Shown here in pieces: positions 23,338 to 30,980 of a DNA stretch of 38,622 nt (its first letter is position 1; every line of letters begins with the position of its first letter). The notes beneath the pieces were generated by a model. It did no database searches. It was given only the letters and a program-made list of their open reading frames with translations, and was not told the origin of the DNA. Source of the DNA: an uncultured Bacteroidota bacterium (GTDB taxonomy: Bacteria; Bacteroidota; Bacteroidia; Chitinophagales; Chitinophagaceae); assembly GCA_903875055.1 (NCBI GenBank), contig CAIQUX010000312.1, positions 1 to 38,622 of the forward strand. The letters run 5' to 3'. The translations under genes were made by a program, and so were the position numbers.

Positions 23338-23683
23338 TGCCTTGTTGTGAATGCAACTTTGATATTGTCGATGACTTATTTTAGCTCTACTGTATTCCGA
23401 TTGTAGACTGCAGTATCAATATTATCTTAACGATTTGCGCAAAAGAGGAAGATTCGGAAAGGGGATGAATTGTATACCTATGATGGAGGTCAGCTACGTG
23501 TTCATTTAGGAATTTATTAATGAACTCAACTTTCGTCCAATTTTGGCTGACGATTTACAGATTTAAAAGCACTATATGCAAATTGCGTATTTAAGTTTAA
23601 AGCATTTATCTTGCGCATTGGATTCTGAATTAGAATCTTGAAATAGGTTGGTCAAGACAATAATAAATAATACTTCTAATGAA
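23338..23683. other. Intergenic stretch after the bcr operon
   Basis: About 345 nt without a convincing gene. It contains a 7-bp inverted repeat GTTCATT...AATGAAC (about 23499-23524) without a T run, a perfect short palindrome GATTCT-GAATT-AGAATC (23621-23637), and a weak Bacteroidota-type promoter for the next gene (TTG at 23583, TATCTTGC at 23607). A roughly 27-codon open stretch ending in GGQLRVHLGIY before a stop near 23520 may be a gene remnant, but it is too short to name. No repeat of the tRNA-Leu 3' end is visible. Confidence 0.5.
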
Positions 23684-24214
23684 ATGATGCTTGAAGAACA
23701 ACGATATCCTATAGGCCGATGTGAATATCCGGAACTCTATACAAAAGACCAGTTGAAAAAGTATACACTTGACATCGAGACATTTCCAATGAGGCTGGAG
23801 TATATGATTCAGCATTTGGACGCTGATCAGTTGCAGGCGCGTTATCGGGAAGGCGGATGGACCATCAATCAGGTGATTCATCATTGCGGTGATAGTCATA
23901 TGAATGCGATCATACGTATCAAACTCGCACTGACCGAAGATAACCCGTCGATTCATCCATACAAGGAAGATCGTTGGGCGGAGACGGCCGATTATGACTT
24001 GCCGTTCAATAATACGGTAACCATGTTATTTGCAATTCACAGGAAACTTGTCAAACTGCTGGAATCATTAAGTGAAGATCAACTTAACCGTACTTATTAT
24101 CATACCCAATATCAACGAAGTTTCTCTATAAAAGATGTCATGTGTCTTTATTCATGGCATGGGAATCATCATCTTGCTCTTATACAGAATGCAATTGCTA
24201 CATTTTCAATTTAA
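23684..24214 (+). CDS. YfiT/DinB-family putative metal-dependent hydrolase or bacillithiol transferase
   Basis: This protein belongs to the YfiT branch of the DinB superfamily, a four-helix bundle with a metal site of three histidines: one in VIHHCGDSH and two in SWHGNHHLALI. The opening RYPIGRCEYP is typical of YfiT proteins. The ORF track begins at a TTG (23648); I prefer the ATG at 23684 (176 aa) because family members start just before this motif. Some relatives are bacillithiol S-transferases, but substrate cannot be inferred here. A lipoprotein gene follows after 11 nt. Confidence 0.85.
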   Translation: MMLEEQRYPIGRCEYPELYTKDQLKKYTLDIETFPMRLEYMIQHLDADQLQARYREGGWTINQVIHHCGDSHMNAIIRIKLALTEDNPSIHPYKEDRWAETADYDLPFNNTVTMLFAIHRKLVKLLESLSEDQLNRTYYHTQYQRSFSIKDVMCLYSWHGNHHLALIQNAIATFSI

Positions 24215-24225
24215 TCCCAATTCAC

Positions 24226-24576
24226 ATGAGATATTTTTTAAGTTTTCTCGCTATCGTTTCTATCCTTTCATGTTCGACCAATAAGGTGACGGAAGTGAAA
24301 GTGACGAATGAAAATGAATACTCGATTGCCGTCACAGTGGCTGCTTTAAATTGCCGACAGACATTTTCAAATATTAAACCGCATAGCGAATTCAGTGGCG
24401 TATTCGATTGGACAAAGATCGTGAAGGGTGAAGGGCAATGGGTGTTTCTTATCAAGAATGAAAGCACGGGTGGTGTTGACTCTTTTTCGCATGGCTACTT
24501 TACCAATGGAGAACTTTTCGGATTCGCCGATCTTGTGTGCAAAGGAAGTGAACTGAAAGTAAAAATCAGTGAATAG
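24226..24576 (+). CDS. Small lipoprotein of unknown function
   Basis: The longer ORF from 24142 overlaps the YfiT-like gene in another frame; the real start is probably MRYFLSFLAI at 24226, giving 116 aa. A short hydrophobic signal ends in the lipobox ILSC, so Cys17 should be lipidated after cleavage. The mature part is a small, probably beta-rich domain with no motif I recognise. It is likely cotranscribed with the preceding gene. Confidence 0.7.
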   Translation: MRYFLSFLAIVSILSCSTNKVTEVKVTNENEYSIAVTVAALNCRQTFSNIKPHSEFSGVFDWTKIVKGEGQWVFLIKNESTGGVDSFSHGYFTNGELFGFADLVCKGSELKVKISE

Positions 24577-24641
24577 TTTTCTGTATCGATTGAAGCCTTT
24601 TAAATTAGCCGGAAACAGGTCTGGACTTTACAAAATTATCT

Positions 24642-24649
24642 TATTTTCG
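24642..24649 (+). promoter_or_regulatory. Candidate -7 element upstream of the CoA-transferase gene
   Basis: TATTTTCG differs from TAnnTTTG at one position and lies about 50 nt before the start codon. No clear TTTG is present 19 nt upstream, so support is modest. Confidence 0.4.
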
Positions 24650-24698
24650 CACCGGAATTGATGCATCAATTTCAACTAACATACTCAACTTTATAAAC

Positions 24699-25415
24699 AT
24701 GGGATTAAATAAAATTGTTGCCAACGCAGAGGAAGCCGTTAAGGATATTGAAGATGGAATGACCCTTATGTTGGGTGGATTCGGATTGTGTGGCATACCA
24801 GAAAACTGTATTGCCGCCTTGGTTAAAAAAGGTGTCAAGGGATTGACCTGTATTTCTAATAATGCCGGAGTTGATGATTATGGCATTGGATTGTTGTTGC
24901 AAAGCAAGCAGGTAAGGAAAATGATCTCGTCGTATGTAGGTGAAAATGAAGAATTCGAACGACAGTTGCTGACCGGCGAACTCGAAGTGGAACTGATTCC
25001 TCAAGGCACGCTGGCTACACGTTGTATGGCTACAGGCTATGGTTTGCCAGTGATATTCACACCAGCAGGAGTCGGTACAGAAGTTGCAGAAGGGAAAGAA
25101 ACGCGTACTTTTTATATGTATGGCGAGCAGAAGGAATATCTGATGGAACGTGCTTTTGAAAGTGATTATGCCATCGTAAAAGCCTGGAAAGGGGATGCTC
25201 ATGGCAACTTAATCTATAAGGCAACTGCACGAAATTTTAATCCGATGATGGCCATGGCTGGACGGATTACGATAGCTGAAGTAGAAGAGTTAGTTGAAAT
25301 CGGGGAATTGGATCCTGACCATATCCATACTCCAGGCATTTATGTGCACAAGATTTTTCAAGGAGAGAAATACGAAAAAAGAATCGAGCAACGAACCGTT
25401 AGGAAAGCAAATTAA
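24699..25415 (+). CDS. scoA: 3-oxoacid CoA-transferase subunit A
   Basis: This 238-aa family I CoA-transferase alpha subunit has GMTLMLGGFGLCGIPENCI near the N-terminus, SNNAGVDDYGIG, a QGTLATRCMATGYGLPVIFTPAGVGT region and KAWKGDAHGNLIY. The family moves CoA between succinyl-CoA and 3-oxoacids such as acetoacetate. The catalytic glutamate lies in the B subunit, which normally follows directly but is absent here: the next gene is a convergent lipoprotein whose end overlaps this stop by 4 nt. Either subunit B is elsewhere or the pair was split by rearrangement. Confidence 0.9.
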   Translation: MGLNKIVANAEEAVKDIEDGMTLMLGGFGLCGIPENCIAALVKKGVKGLTCISNNAGVDDYGIGLLLQSKQVRKMISSYVGENEEFERQLLTGELEVELIPQGTLATRCMATGYGLPVIFTPAGVGTEVAEGKETRTFYMYGEQKEYLMERAFESDYAIVKAWKGDAHGNLIYKATARNFNPMMAMAGRITIAEVEELVEIGELDPDHIHTPGIYVHKIFQGEKYEKRIEQRTVRKAN

Positions 25416-25882
25416 TTGACGGTGAAATACACTACTGAACTGTCTTTTCGGTCGGCATAGTCAGTAGCTACACCCGTAAAACGGCATTTGGAAGTTCCAG
25501 CACCGGAAACAAGAAACGTTTTCTCATTGATGATATAACCTGCATCACCGTTCACATCAGGCGATTTTTGGAAAAGAACCTTCAAGACAGTATCCACTAT
25601 AGGATCCATGATAGAAATATTCAAGTATAGCGATTTTAATTTGCCGGCATTTTGGCGGATAGAATTCTTGGATTCAAGATCAGTAGCTGTTCCGACAATA
25701 TGAATATCCTCTCCATAACTATAGGTGTCAAGATTTACGGGCACTGTAATTGCTAACACAGGTGCTATCGTGTCTTTATTCAGGTCATACGCATAGCGGT
25801 TCAAGTCTTTTTGTTTGCAGGAAAAACTAAAGCAACTAATTACCAAGAACAACACTAAATACAGACAAGTAGAATATTTCAT
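25412..25882 (-). CDS. Lipoprotein, DUF4625-like
   Basis: This 156-aa protein has a type II signal peptide ending in the lipobox FSFSC, then KQKD, and a beta-sandwich-like body beginning DTIAPVLAITVPVN and including YGEDIHIVGTATD. This resembles the Ig-like DUF4625 lipoproteins of Bacteroidota, although the match is by eye. It is probably anchored on the outer or inner membrane, with unknown function. A good promoter lies just upstream, and its end overlaps the scoA end by 4 nt. Confidence 0.75.
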   Translation of the reverse strand: MKYSTCLYLVLFLVISCFSFSCKQKDLNRYAYDLNKDTIAPVLAITVPVNLDTYSYGEDIHIVGTATDLESKNSIRQNAGKLKSLYLNISIMDPIVDTVLKVLFQKSPDVNGDAGYIINEKTFLVSGAGTSKCRFTGVATDYADRKDSSVVYFTVN

Positions 25883-25902
25883 TCATTACATTGTTTAAAT
25901 CT

Positions 25903-25932
25903 CAAATATAATCAATTTGATTGTAAAGCAAA
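25903..25932 (-). promoter_or_regulatory. Bacteroidota sigma-70 promoter of the DUF4625-like lipoprotein
   Basis: Read on the minus strand, TTTG (25929-25932), 18 nt, then TATATTTG (25903-25910). Both elements match the TTTG/TAnnTTTG consensus, and the gene starts 20 nt downstream. Confidence 0.7.
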
Positions 25933-25962
25933 GAATGTTTAATATTTTTACTTTTTAACCAA

Positions 25963-27069
25963 ATGAAAAAAGACGAATTATTCTACAGGCTTGCATTGTG
26001 TAAGGTCGATGGCATAGGGCCGGTCAGATTTAAAAAGTTGATTGAACAGGTAGGAAGTGCTGAGGAGATATTCAGTAAGTCGTTTAAGCAATTGAAATCA
26101 TTATCGGGACTGAGCGAAGCAAATGTTCATGCCATAAAAGGATTCATTGGTTTTTCGCTGATTGAGAATGAAATTAACTTCGCGGAAAAACATGGCATCC
26201 GCATATTAGATTTTGAGCATCAAGATTATCCTAAGCGACTAAGCTATTGCGTCGATTCACCTTCGATTTTGTTTTATAAGGGCACAGCAGATCTGAATCA
26301 GCAGCGGATTGTATCGATAATCGGAACACGATTATTTACGGAATACGGAAGACGCGTTTGCGAAGAACTGGTAGTGGGATTGAAAACATATGATGTGTCA
26401 GTTGTCAGCGGACTTGCTTTTGGTATCGATGCCATCGCGCATAAGGCATCGTTAAAATCGGAGATGCCAACAATAGGTGTAGTAGCACATGGTTTGGATA
26501 CGATTTATCCAGGAGCCCATCAGAAGCTTTCAAATGAGATGCTGCTGAATGGCGGACTTGTATCAGAATATTATTCTGGTACGAAAGCAGAAAAAGGAAA
26601 TTTTCCGGCACGTAATAGGATAGTAGCCGGGATGTCGGATGCCACGATTATCATTGAAACAGATATCAAAGGTGGTGGTTCGATGATAACAGCGGAGATC
26701 GCTGATTCTTATAACAGAGATGTATTTTGTGTGCCTGGGCGCATTCATGATAGTAAAAGTAATGGTTGTAATTATTTGATTAAATCGTTGAAGGCGCAAA
26801 TGGTGACAAATGCCGAAGACATAGCCAATAGTCTTGGATGGAACCAGCAGAAGAAATTGAAAGGCAATCAACGAAACTTGTTCATTGAACTTAGTTCTAA
26901 TGAGTCGATGATTTTTGAATTGCTGAAATCAAACGAAGTGATGCATATTGATGAGTTTTATGCTCATACTAAGCTCAGTAGTTCAGAATTGGCTTCATCC
27001 ATTCTAAGTCTTGAAATGCAGCATATTATAAGGGTGGCGCCGGGCAAGTTGGTCTCACTCATTGATTGA
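25963..27069 (+). CDS. dprA: DNA-processing protein DprA
   Basis: This 368-aa DprA/Smf protein has the Rossmann-like DNA-binding core VVSGLAFGIDAIAHKASL, the nearby AHGLDTIYP, GNFPARNRIVAGMSD and GGGSMITAEIA, all family hallmarks. A helix-hairpin-helix-like N-terminus (IGPVRFKKLIEQVG) and a winged-helix C-terminus complete the usual layout. It loads RecA onto incoming single-stranded DNA during natural transformation. The gene stands alone and is divergent from the lipoprotein gene. Confidence 0.95.
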   Translation: MKKDELFYRLALCKVDGIGPVRFKKLIEQVGSAEEIFSKSFKQLKSLSGLSEANVHAIKGFIGFSLIENEINFAEKHGIRILDFEHQDYPKRLSYCVDSPSILFYKGTADLNQQRIVSIIGTRLFTEYGRRVCEELVVGLKTYDVSVVSGLAFGIDAIAHKASLKSEMPTIGVVAHGLDTIYPGAHQKLSNEMLLNGGLVSEYYSGTKAEKGNFPARNRIVAGMSDATIIIETDIKGGGSMITAEIADSYNRDVFCVPGRIHDSKSNGCNYLIKSLKAQMVTNAEDIANSLGWNQQKKLKGNQRNLFIELSSNESMIFELLKSNEVMHIDEFYAHTKLSSSELASSILSLEMQHIIRVAPGKLVSLID

Positions 27070-27076
27070 TAGCAAG

Positions 27077-27095
27077 CAGAATGTCTGTTTTTTTT
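27077..27095 (+). terminator. Weak terminator after dprA
   Basis: A 4-bp stem CAGA/TCTG with a 3-nt loop is followed by eight T residues, shortly after the dprA stop. The stem is short, so confidence is low. Confidence 0.3.
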
Positions 27096-27130
27096 AACGA
27101 ACTATAGGCTTTTTTTAAGGACGAATCGAT

Positions 27131-27138
27131 TACTTTTG
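27131..27138 (+). promoter_or_regulatory. -7 element upstream of the OmpH-like gene
   Basis: TACTTTTG is an exact match to TAnnTTTG, 16 nt before the start codon. No clear TTTG element is seen at the usual upstream distance. Confidence 0.55.
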
Positions 27139-27154
27139 CGCCCAATAAAATGAT

Positions 27155-27766
27155 ATGAAGAATTTATCTCTGGTGTTCAGTTCACTTGCCCTGATTGGGG
27201 TATTTGTTCTTTTTGGAATGAAGCTTACTGAGAAGAAAGCACCTAAGCCGACGATTACAATCAAAGACTCCACTGGAAAGGAATTTATACTCAGCAGCGG
27301 GAAGGTAGGTTATATAGACATTGATACCCTTGAATCAAACTACAATTATTTCAAGTCGAAAAAAGCTGAATTCGAAGTGCGTCAGAAGAATATCGATGCA
27401 GAACTCGAAAAAATGTCCAGTTCATTGCAAAATGAATATAATGCATTACAAAAACAGGCCCAGGCTGGTGCGTTATCTCAATCAGATGGCGAAGCTGCTC
27501 AGCAGAAGTTACTGCAACGTCAGCAAGAACTGGAACTTAAACGCCAGAATATGGGGGCGAAATTCCTGAAGGATCAGGAGGCGTTTAACAAGGAGATTCA
27601 CGATAATCTGCATCAATATATTGAAAAATATAATGTAGAAAAGGGGTTCGATTATATTTTATCATACTCCAAAGACGGTTCCATATTATTTGCGAACAAG
27701 GATTTTGATTTGACCCGGGATATCATCAAAGGAATGAATAGTGAAACGCCGAATGTGAAAAAATAG
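27155..27766 (+). CDS. OmpH/Skp-family periplasmic chaperone-like protein
   Basis: This 203-aa protein has an N-terminal hydrophobic segment (about 5-22) that serves as signal or anchor, then a GKVGYIDIDTLESNY strand. A long charged and glutamine-rich coiled coil (about 65-150) and a short C-terminal beta segment (DYILSYSKDGSILFANKD) follow. This is the Skp/OmpH layout: a trimer whose coiled-coil arms hold unfolded outer-membrane proteins. tpiA follows after 48 nt. Confidence 0.85.
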   Translation: MKNLSLVFSSLALIGVFVLFGMKLTEKKAPKPTITIKDSTGKEFILSSGKVGYIDIDTLESNYNYFKSKKAEFEVRQKNIDAELEKMSSSLQNEYNALQKQAQAGALSQSDGEAAQQKLLQRQQELELKRQNMGAKFLKDQEAFNKEIHDNLHQYIEKYNVEKGFDYILSYSKDGSILFANKDFDLTRDIIKGMNSETPNVKK

Positions 27767-27814
27767 AATTTGCCGGACGAATCATCTAAGTAATAAAGTA
27801 TTAAATTTTAGCTT

Positions 27815-28585
27815 ATGCGTAAGAAAATTGTAGCCGGCAACTGGAAGATGAACCTTTCTATTGCAGATGGGGTGAATCTGGTAAATGAAGTTATTTCAAA
27901 ATTACCATCCTTGCCTGAACAGGCTCATGTGATTTTTTGTTGTCCATTTACTCATCTTGATCGGGTTTCATCATCGGTAAACAATACAGGAAATCATCAA
28001 GTTCATCTTGGAGCACAGAATTGTAATGACAAAGCCTCAGGAGCGTTTACCGGAGAAATATCCATTGCCATGCTGAAGGAAACAGGGGTGGATTCTGTCA
28101 TCGTAGGGCATTCCGAAAGACGACAATTATTCGGGGAGGATCACGATTTTTTAAAGAGAAAGACTGATGCCCTTGTTGCCGCTGGTATGCATGTATTGTT
28201 TTGCTGTGGGGAACCACTTGCTGTTAGGGAAAGCAATAAGCAAAATGACTATGTAGCTAACCAACTATCAGAAAGTCTGTTTCATCTGAGCGCGGAGGAA
28301 ATGATGGCTTCCATTACGATTGCTTATGAACCGATATGGGCGATAGGAACCGGAGTGACAGCATCGACTGAGCAAGCACAGGAAATGCATGCACACATTC
28401 GTAGTTTATTAGCCCATCAGTTTGGCGAAGAAATTGCTCAGAAGATTTCTATCCTTTATGGAGGAAGCTGTAATGCAGCCAATGCCGCAGAATTATTTGC
28501 CTGTAAGGATGTTGATGGTGGGTTGATAGGCGGAGCTGCTCTGAAGTCAGAAACTTTTCTGCCTATTATAGAGGCGATGTGTTAG
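27815..28585 (+). CDS. tpiA: Triosephosphate isomerase
   Basis: This complete 256-aa enzyme has AGNWKMN at the N-terminus (catalytic Lys), VGHSERR (catalytic His), AYEPIWAIGTG (catalytic Glu), and phosphate-loop sequences YGGSCN and GLIGGAALK. It interconverts dihydroxyacetone phosphate and glyceraldehyde 3-phosphate in glycolysis and gluconeogenesis. Its stop region overlaps the convergent DUF721 gene by 4 nt. Confidence 0.98.
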   Translation: MRKKIVAGNWKMNLSIADGVNLVNEVISKLPSLPEQAHVIFCCPFTHLDRVSSSVNNTGNHQVHLGAQNCNDKASGAFTGEISIAMLKETGVDSVIVGHSERRQLFGEDHDFLKRKTDALVAAGMHVLFCCGEPLAVRESNKQNDYVANQLSESLFHLSAEEMMASITIAYEPIWAIGTGVTASTEQAQEMHAHIRSLLAHQFGEEIAQKISILYGGSCNAANAAELFACKDVDGGLIGGAALKSETFLPIIEAMC

Positions 28586-28863
28586 ACGACTACGATATCT
28601 TTAATAAAGGCTTCTCCGAAGTGCTGGTTGATTTTAGCTATCAATAAATTTTTATTATAAGACAGCTCATTTTTTAAGGGGGCGATATTGGTATAGATAT
28701 ATAGTCTTCCATCTTTAATTTTAAGGTCTTCAGTATGTTTGGCTACTGTTTTTCCCATCAGAAGTTCCCAATCCTCTTTGAGTTTTGTTACCTGATATCG
28801 GTATTTCCAATGACTGTCCTCCAGCATTTTATTGATTGCTTCCTTCATTGAATATTGCGCCAT
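28582..28863 (-). CDS. DUF721/DciA-like protein
   Basis: This 93-aa DUF721 protein has the typical order of an N-terminal helix (SMKEAINKMLED), WELLMGKTVAKHT, the short strand GRLYIYT and a C-terminal helix LKNELSYNKNLLIAKIN. The DUF721 family includes DciA, which loads the replicative helicase in bacteria without DnaC. Here only the conserved KH-like domain is present. It begins 4 nt after the response-regulator gene, probably in one transcript. Confidence 0.85.
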   Translation of the reverse strand: MAQYSMKEAINKMLEDSHWKYRYQVTKLKEDWELLMGKTVAKHTEDLKIKDGRLYIYTNIAPLKNELSYNKNLLIAKINQHFGEAFIKDIVVV

Positions 28864-28867
28864 AGAT

Positions 28868-30031
28868 CTAATTGATGGGGATTACAAATTTATCTACATC
28901 GGATGCGGTTATCTTGGATTCCGAAAGGATAATGAGTCTTTCCACAACATTTCTGAGTTCTCTGATATTTCCTGTCCAATTGTGTGACTCTAGTTTGGTA
29001 ATGGCATCCTTTTCAATTTCCTTTTTTATGATCTTATATTCATTACAGATCATCTCGATAAAATAATCACACAGAAGATATATATCTTCTCTTCGGTCAT
29101 TTAATGAAGGGACATGAATAGTGATAACATTAAGACGATGAAGCAGATCCATCCTGAAATTGTTGTGCTCGATTTCCTTTTGTAAATCCTTATTAGTAGC
29201 TGCAATAATCCGCACATTCACATCAATTTCTTTCTCACCACCCACTCTGGTTATCTTGCCTTCCTGTAAAGCACGTAAAACTTTGGCTTGAGCCGAAAGA
29301 CTCATGTCACCAATCTCATCCAGAAACAAGGTTCCTCCGTCAGCCTGTTCAAATTTGCCGATTCGTTGTTTTAGAGCTGATGTAAACGAGCCTTTCTCAT
29401 GACCGAATAATTCACTTTCGATTAATTCCGTTGGAATGGCCGCACAGTTGACTTCAATAAGTGGTTTGTTCTTTCGGCTACTTTTTTCATGCATCCATCT
29501 GGCAACGAGTTCTTTTCCACTTCCATTCTCACCGGTTACCAATACTCTTGCTTCTGTCGGGGCAACCCTGTCGATGGTCTCACGTATGGATATAATCGAG
29601 GGGCTGATACCAAGAATTTCCTGAACACCGTGTACATTAGCCAGCAATTTTTTTGTTTCATTGATAAGTTCACCTTTGTCCAGAGCATTTCGGACAGTGA
29701 TTAAAAGACGATTAAGATCTGGAGGTTTTGAAATGTAATCGAAGGCACCTTTCTTAACGGCTTCAACGGCTGTATCTGTATTGCCATGTCCTGAAATCAT
29801 GATAACTGGAATTTCAATTCCTTCAGATTTCAATGCCTCAAGCAACTCAATACCGTCCATCTTGGGCATTTTAATATCACTGAGTACGCAATTATATTTT
29901 TTAGCTTTAATGAGATTATATCCTTCCCGGCCATCAATAGCTTCATCTACCTGATATCCTTCTGATACAAGAATTTCAAGTAAAGCCTTTCGGATACTTT
30001 TCTCATCATCGATTACCAGGATAGTTGCCAT
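28868..30031 (-). CDS. NtrC-type response regulator (REC-AAA+) lacking the DNA-binding domain
   Basis: This 387-aa protein consists of a receiver domain (about 1-120; acidic pocket DDE at 8-10, phospho-acceptor Asp52, KP at 102-103) and a sigma54-interaction AAA+ domain (about 135-385). The latter has Walker A GENGSGKE (167-174), Walker [12 protein letters not shown] and arginine finger-region RRED. The sigma54-contact loop, usually GAFTGA, reads GSFTSA (214-219). The protein ends right after the AAA+ lid, so the Fis-type helix-turn-helix of ordinary NtrC proteins is missing. It may activate sigma54 promoters from solution, as FlgR of epsilonproteobacteria does. No sensor kinase is adjacent. 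It sits between iscX and DUF721. Confidence 0.92.
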   Translation of the reverse strand: MATILVIDDEKSIRKALLEILVSEGYQVDEAIDGREGYNLIKAKKYNCVLSDIKMPKMDGIELLEALKSEGIEIPVIMISGHGNTDTAVEAVKKGAFDYISKPPDLNRLLITVRNALDKGELINETKKLLANVHGVQEILGISPSIISIRETIDRVAPTEARVLVTGENGSGKELVARWMHEKSSRKNKPLIEVNCAAIPTELIESELFGHEKGSFTSALKQRIGKFEQADGGTLFLDEIGDMSLSAQAKVLRALQEGKITRVGGEKEIDVNVRIIAATNKDLQKEIEHNNFRMDLLHRLNVITIHVPSLNDRREDIYLLCDYFIEMICNEYKIIKKEIEKDAITKLESHNWTGNIRELRNVVERLIILSESKITASDVDKFVIPIN

Positions 30032-30126
30032 AAACAGTTAAATAATATTTTATAAAGATAATGATGTAAAAAAGGTGGTTATCATTCATGAATGTCATTA
30101 CAATGTGAAACGAAAATCCGTTCAGT

Positions 30127-30417
30127 TTACTTTTTCTGGTTGTCTCTCCATTCGTATACCCAACTACTTTGAATCATTTCCAAATGTCCTTCGCAACTCT
30201 CCTCTCTTTTCCCTTCAAATCCATCAATTTCAAGAACCCATTCGAGCAGTTCTGTAAAACGTATCCTGTAAATTTTTGATTCAGTAAAGTCATCACCAAA
30301 GCGTTCGTGAAGCTTTAGTGCGATATCTTCGTAATCATTCCAGTGAATTGGAGGTTCGTATGACATAAAGTGGGGGCTAAATGGTGATTGTTTAATATAC
30401 TGAGAATTATTCTCCAT
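30127..30417 (-). CDS. iscX: IscX, iron-sulfur cluster assembly modulator
   Basis: This 96-aa protein has the IscX features IHWNDYEDIALKLHERFGDD, FTELLEWVLEIDGFEG and the acidic C-terminal ending SSWVYEW. An N-terminal extension of about 20 residues precedes the usual start. IscX binds IscS and modulates iron delivery. The gene overlaps the ferredoxin stop by 11 nt, a classical fdx-iscX arrangement of ISC loci, although the rest of the ISC genes are not nearby. Confidence 0.9.
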   Translation of the reverse strand: MENNSQYIKQSPFSPHFMSYEPPIHWNDYEDIALKLHERFGDDFTESKIYRIRFTELLEWVLEIDGFEGKREESCEGHLEMIQSSWVYEWRDNQKK

Positions 30418-30742
30418 GGATAAGTGTCTGGTCAGGCACGGTGACGTCTATAACTCCGGAGCCTTCCAAAAGGACGCATTGGCAGCCAAGGCGTGAATTG
30501 ATCCTTGGATTTCTTGCCCTGTCAATGAAATCTTCTTCTTTTTCTGTTAGGACTTCAATACATTCAGAATGGTTGTCAATATAAATATGACAGGTGCTGC
30601 AGGCACAAACGCCACCACAATTATGATGTATTCGTATGTTGTTCTTAAGAGCCACTTCCAGAATGCTGTCGTCGGGTTCGCAGTTTTCTATTGTCAGAGG
30701 CTCCATCCCCTTTTGCTCAAATCTGAAATTGATTGTATACAT
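30407..30742 (-). CDS. fdx: [2Fe-2S] ferredoxin, adrenodoxin/ISC type
   Basis: This 111-aa ferredoxin has the adrenodoxin-type cluster motif C-GGVCA-C-ST-C followed by a fourth Cys in SRLGCQCVL. It serves iron-sulfur assembly, as the adjoining iscX indicates. The potential of such ferredoxins is too high for benzoyl-CoA reductase, so it is probably not the reductase's donor. A clean promoter lies upstream. Confidence 0.93.
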   Translation of the reverse strand: MYTINFRFEQKGMEPLTIENCEPDDSILEVALKNNIRIHHNCGGVCACSTCHIYIDNHSECIEVLTEKEEDFIDRARNPRINSRLGCQCVLLEGSGVIDVTVPDQTLIHGE

Positions 30743-30774
30743 CTATTGTTACCTTCCTTTTAATATTATTGCTG

Positions 30775-30805
30775 CAAATCTACATGTAAAAAATGTTAAA
30801 CCAAA
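30775..30805 (-). promoter_or_regulatory. Bacteroidota sigma-70 promoter of fdx-iscX
   Basis: On the minus strand, TTTG (30802-30805), exactly 19 nt, then TAGATTTG (30775-30782). This is a perfect match to the consensus and the clearest phylum signature in the window. Confidence 0.8.
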
Positions 30806-30849
30806 TGCTTTCTTACAATACGTAACAGAAGCCTGAGTATGTTTAATTT

Positions 30850-30961
30850 CTAACTAACTAACTGTTTCTGGGCCAAGTCTTAGAGTCAGCACCGAAGGGG
30901 CTTTAGAAATCAGATTGAGACTAGCTCTACAAAAACGGGCACCAACTGGTACCCGTTTTTT
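30850..30961 (+). ncRNA. Possible small structured RNA ending in a terminator
   Basis: Between divergently placed signals there are about 110 nt with pairing potential: AGTCT (about 30876) with AGACT (about 30918), an inner AGCACC-GAA-GGGGCT hairpin, then a strong terminator. A one-mismatch -7 element TATGTTTA sits at 30838. No protein is encoded. It may be only pckA downstream sequence. Confidence 0.25.
30930..30961. terminator. Bidirectional terminator downstream of pckA
   Basis: AAAACGGGCACC-AACT-GGTACCCGTTTT forms a stem with a single internal mismatch and a 4-nt loop, flanked by A and T runs on both strands. It lies 20 nt beyond the pckA stop, so it should end that transcript. Confidence 0.8.
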
Positions 30962-30980
30962 GTATGATCATAAATTGTAA

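Noticed and set aside
23338-23683. Attachment-site repeat of the tRNA-Leu 3' end after the operon
   Set aside because: I looked for the T-arm and acceptor sequence in this gap and found no convincing copy.
24142-24225. Longer start of the small lipoprotein at 24142
   Set aside because: It overlaps the YfiT-like gene, and the signal peptide with lipobox begins only at 24226.
30407-30742. The [2Fe-2S] ferredoxin as electron donor to benzoyl-CoA reductase
   Set aside because: It is the adrenodoxin/ISC type, paired with iscX; class I reductase needs a low-potential 2[4Fe-4S] ferredoxin.
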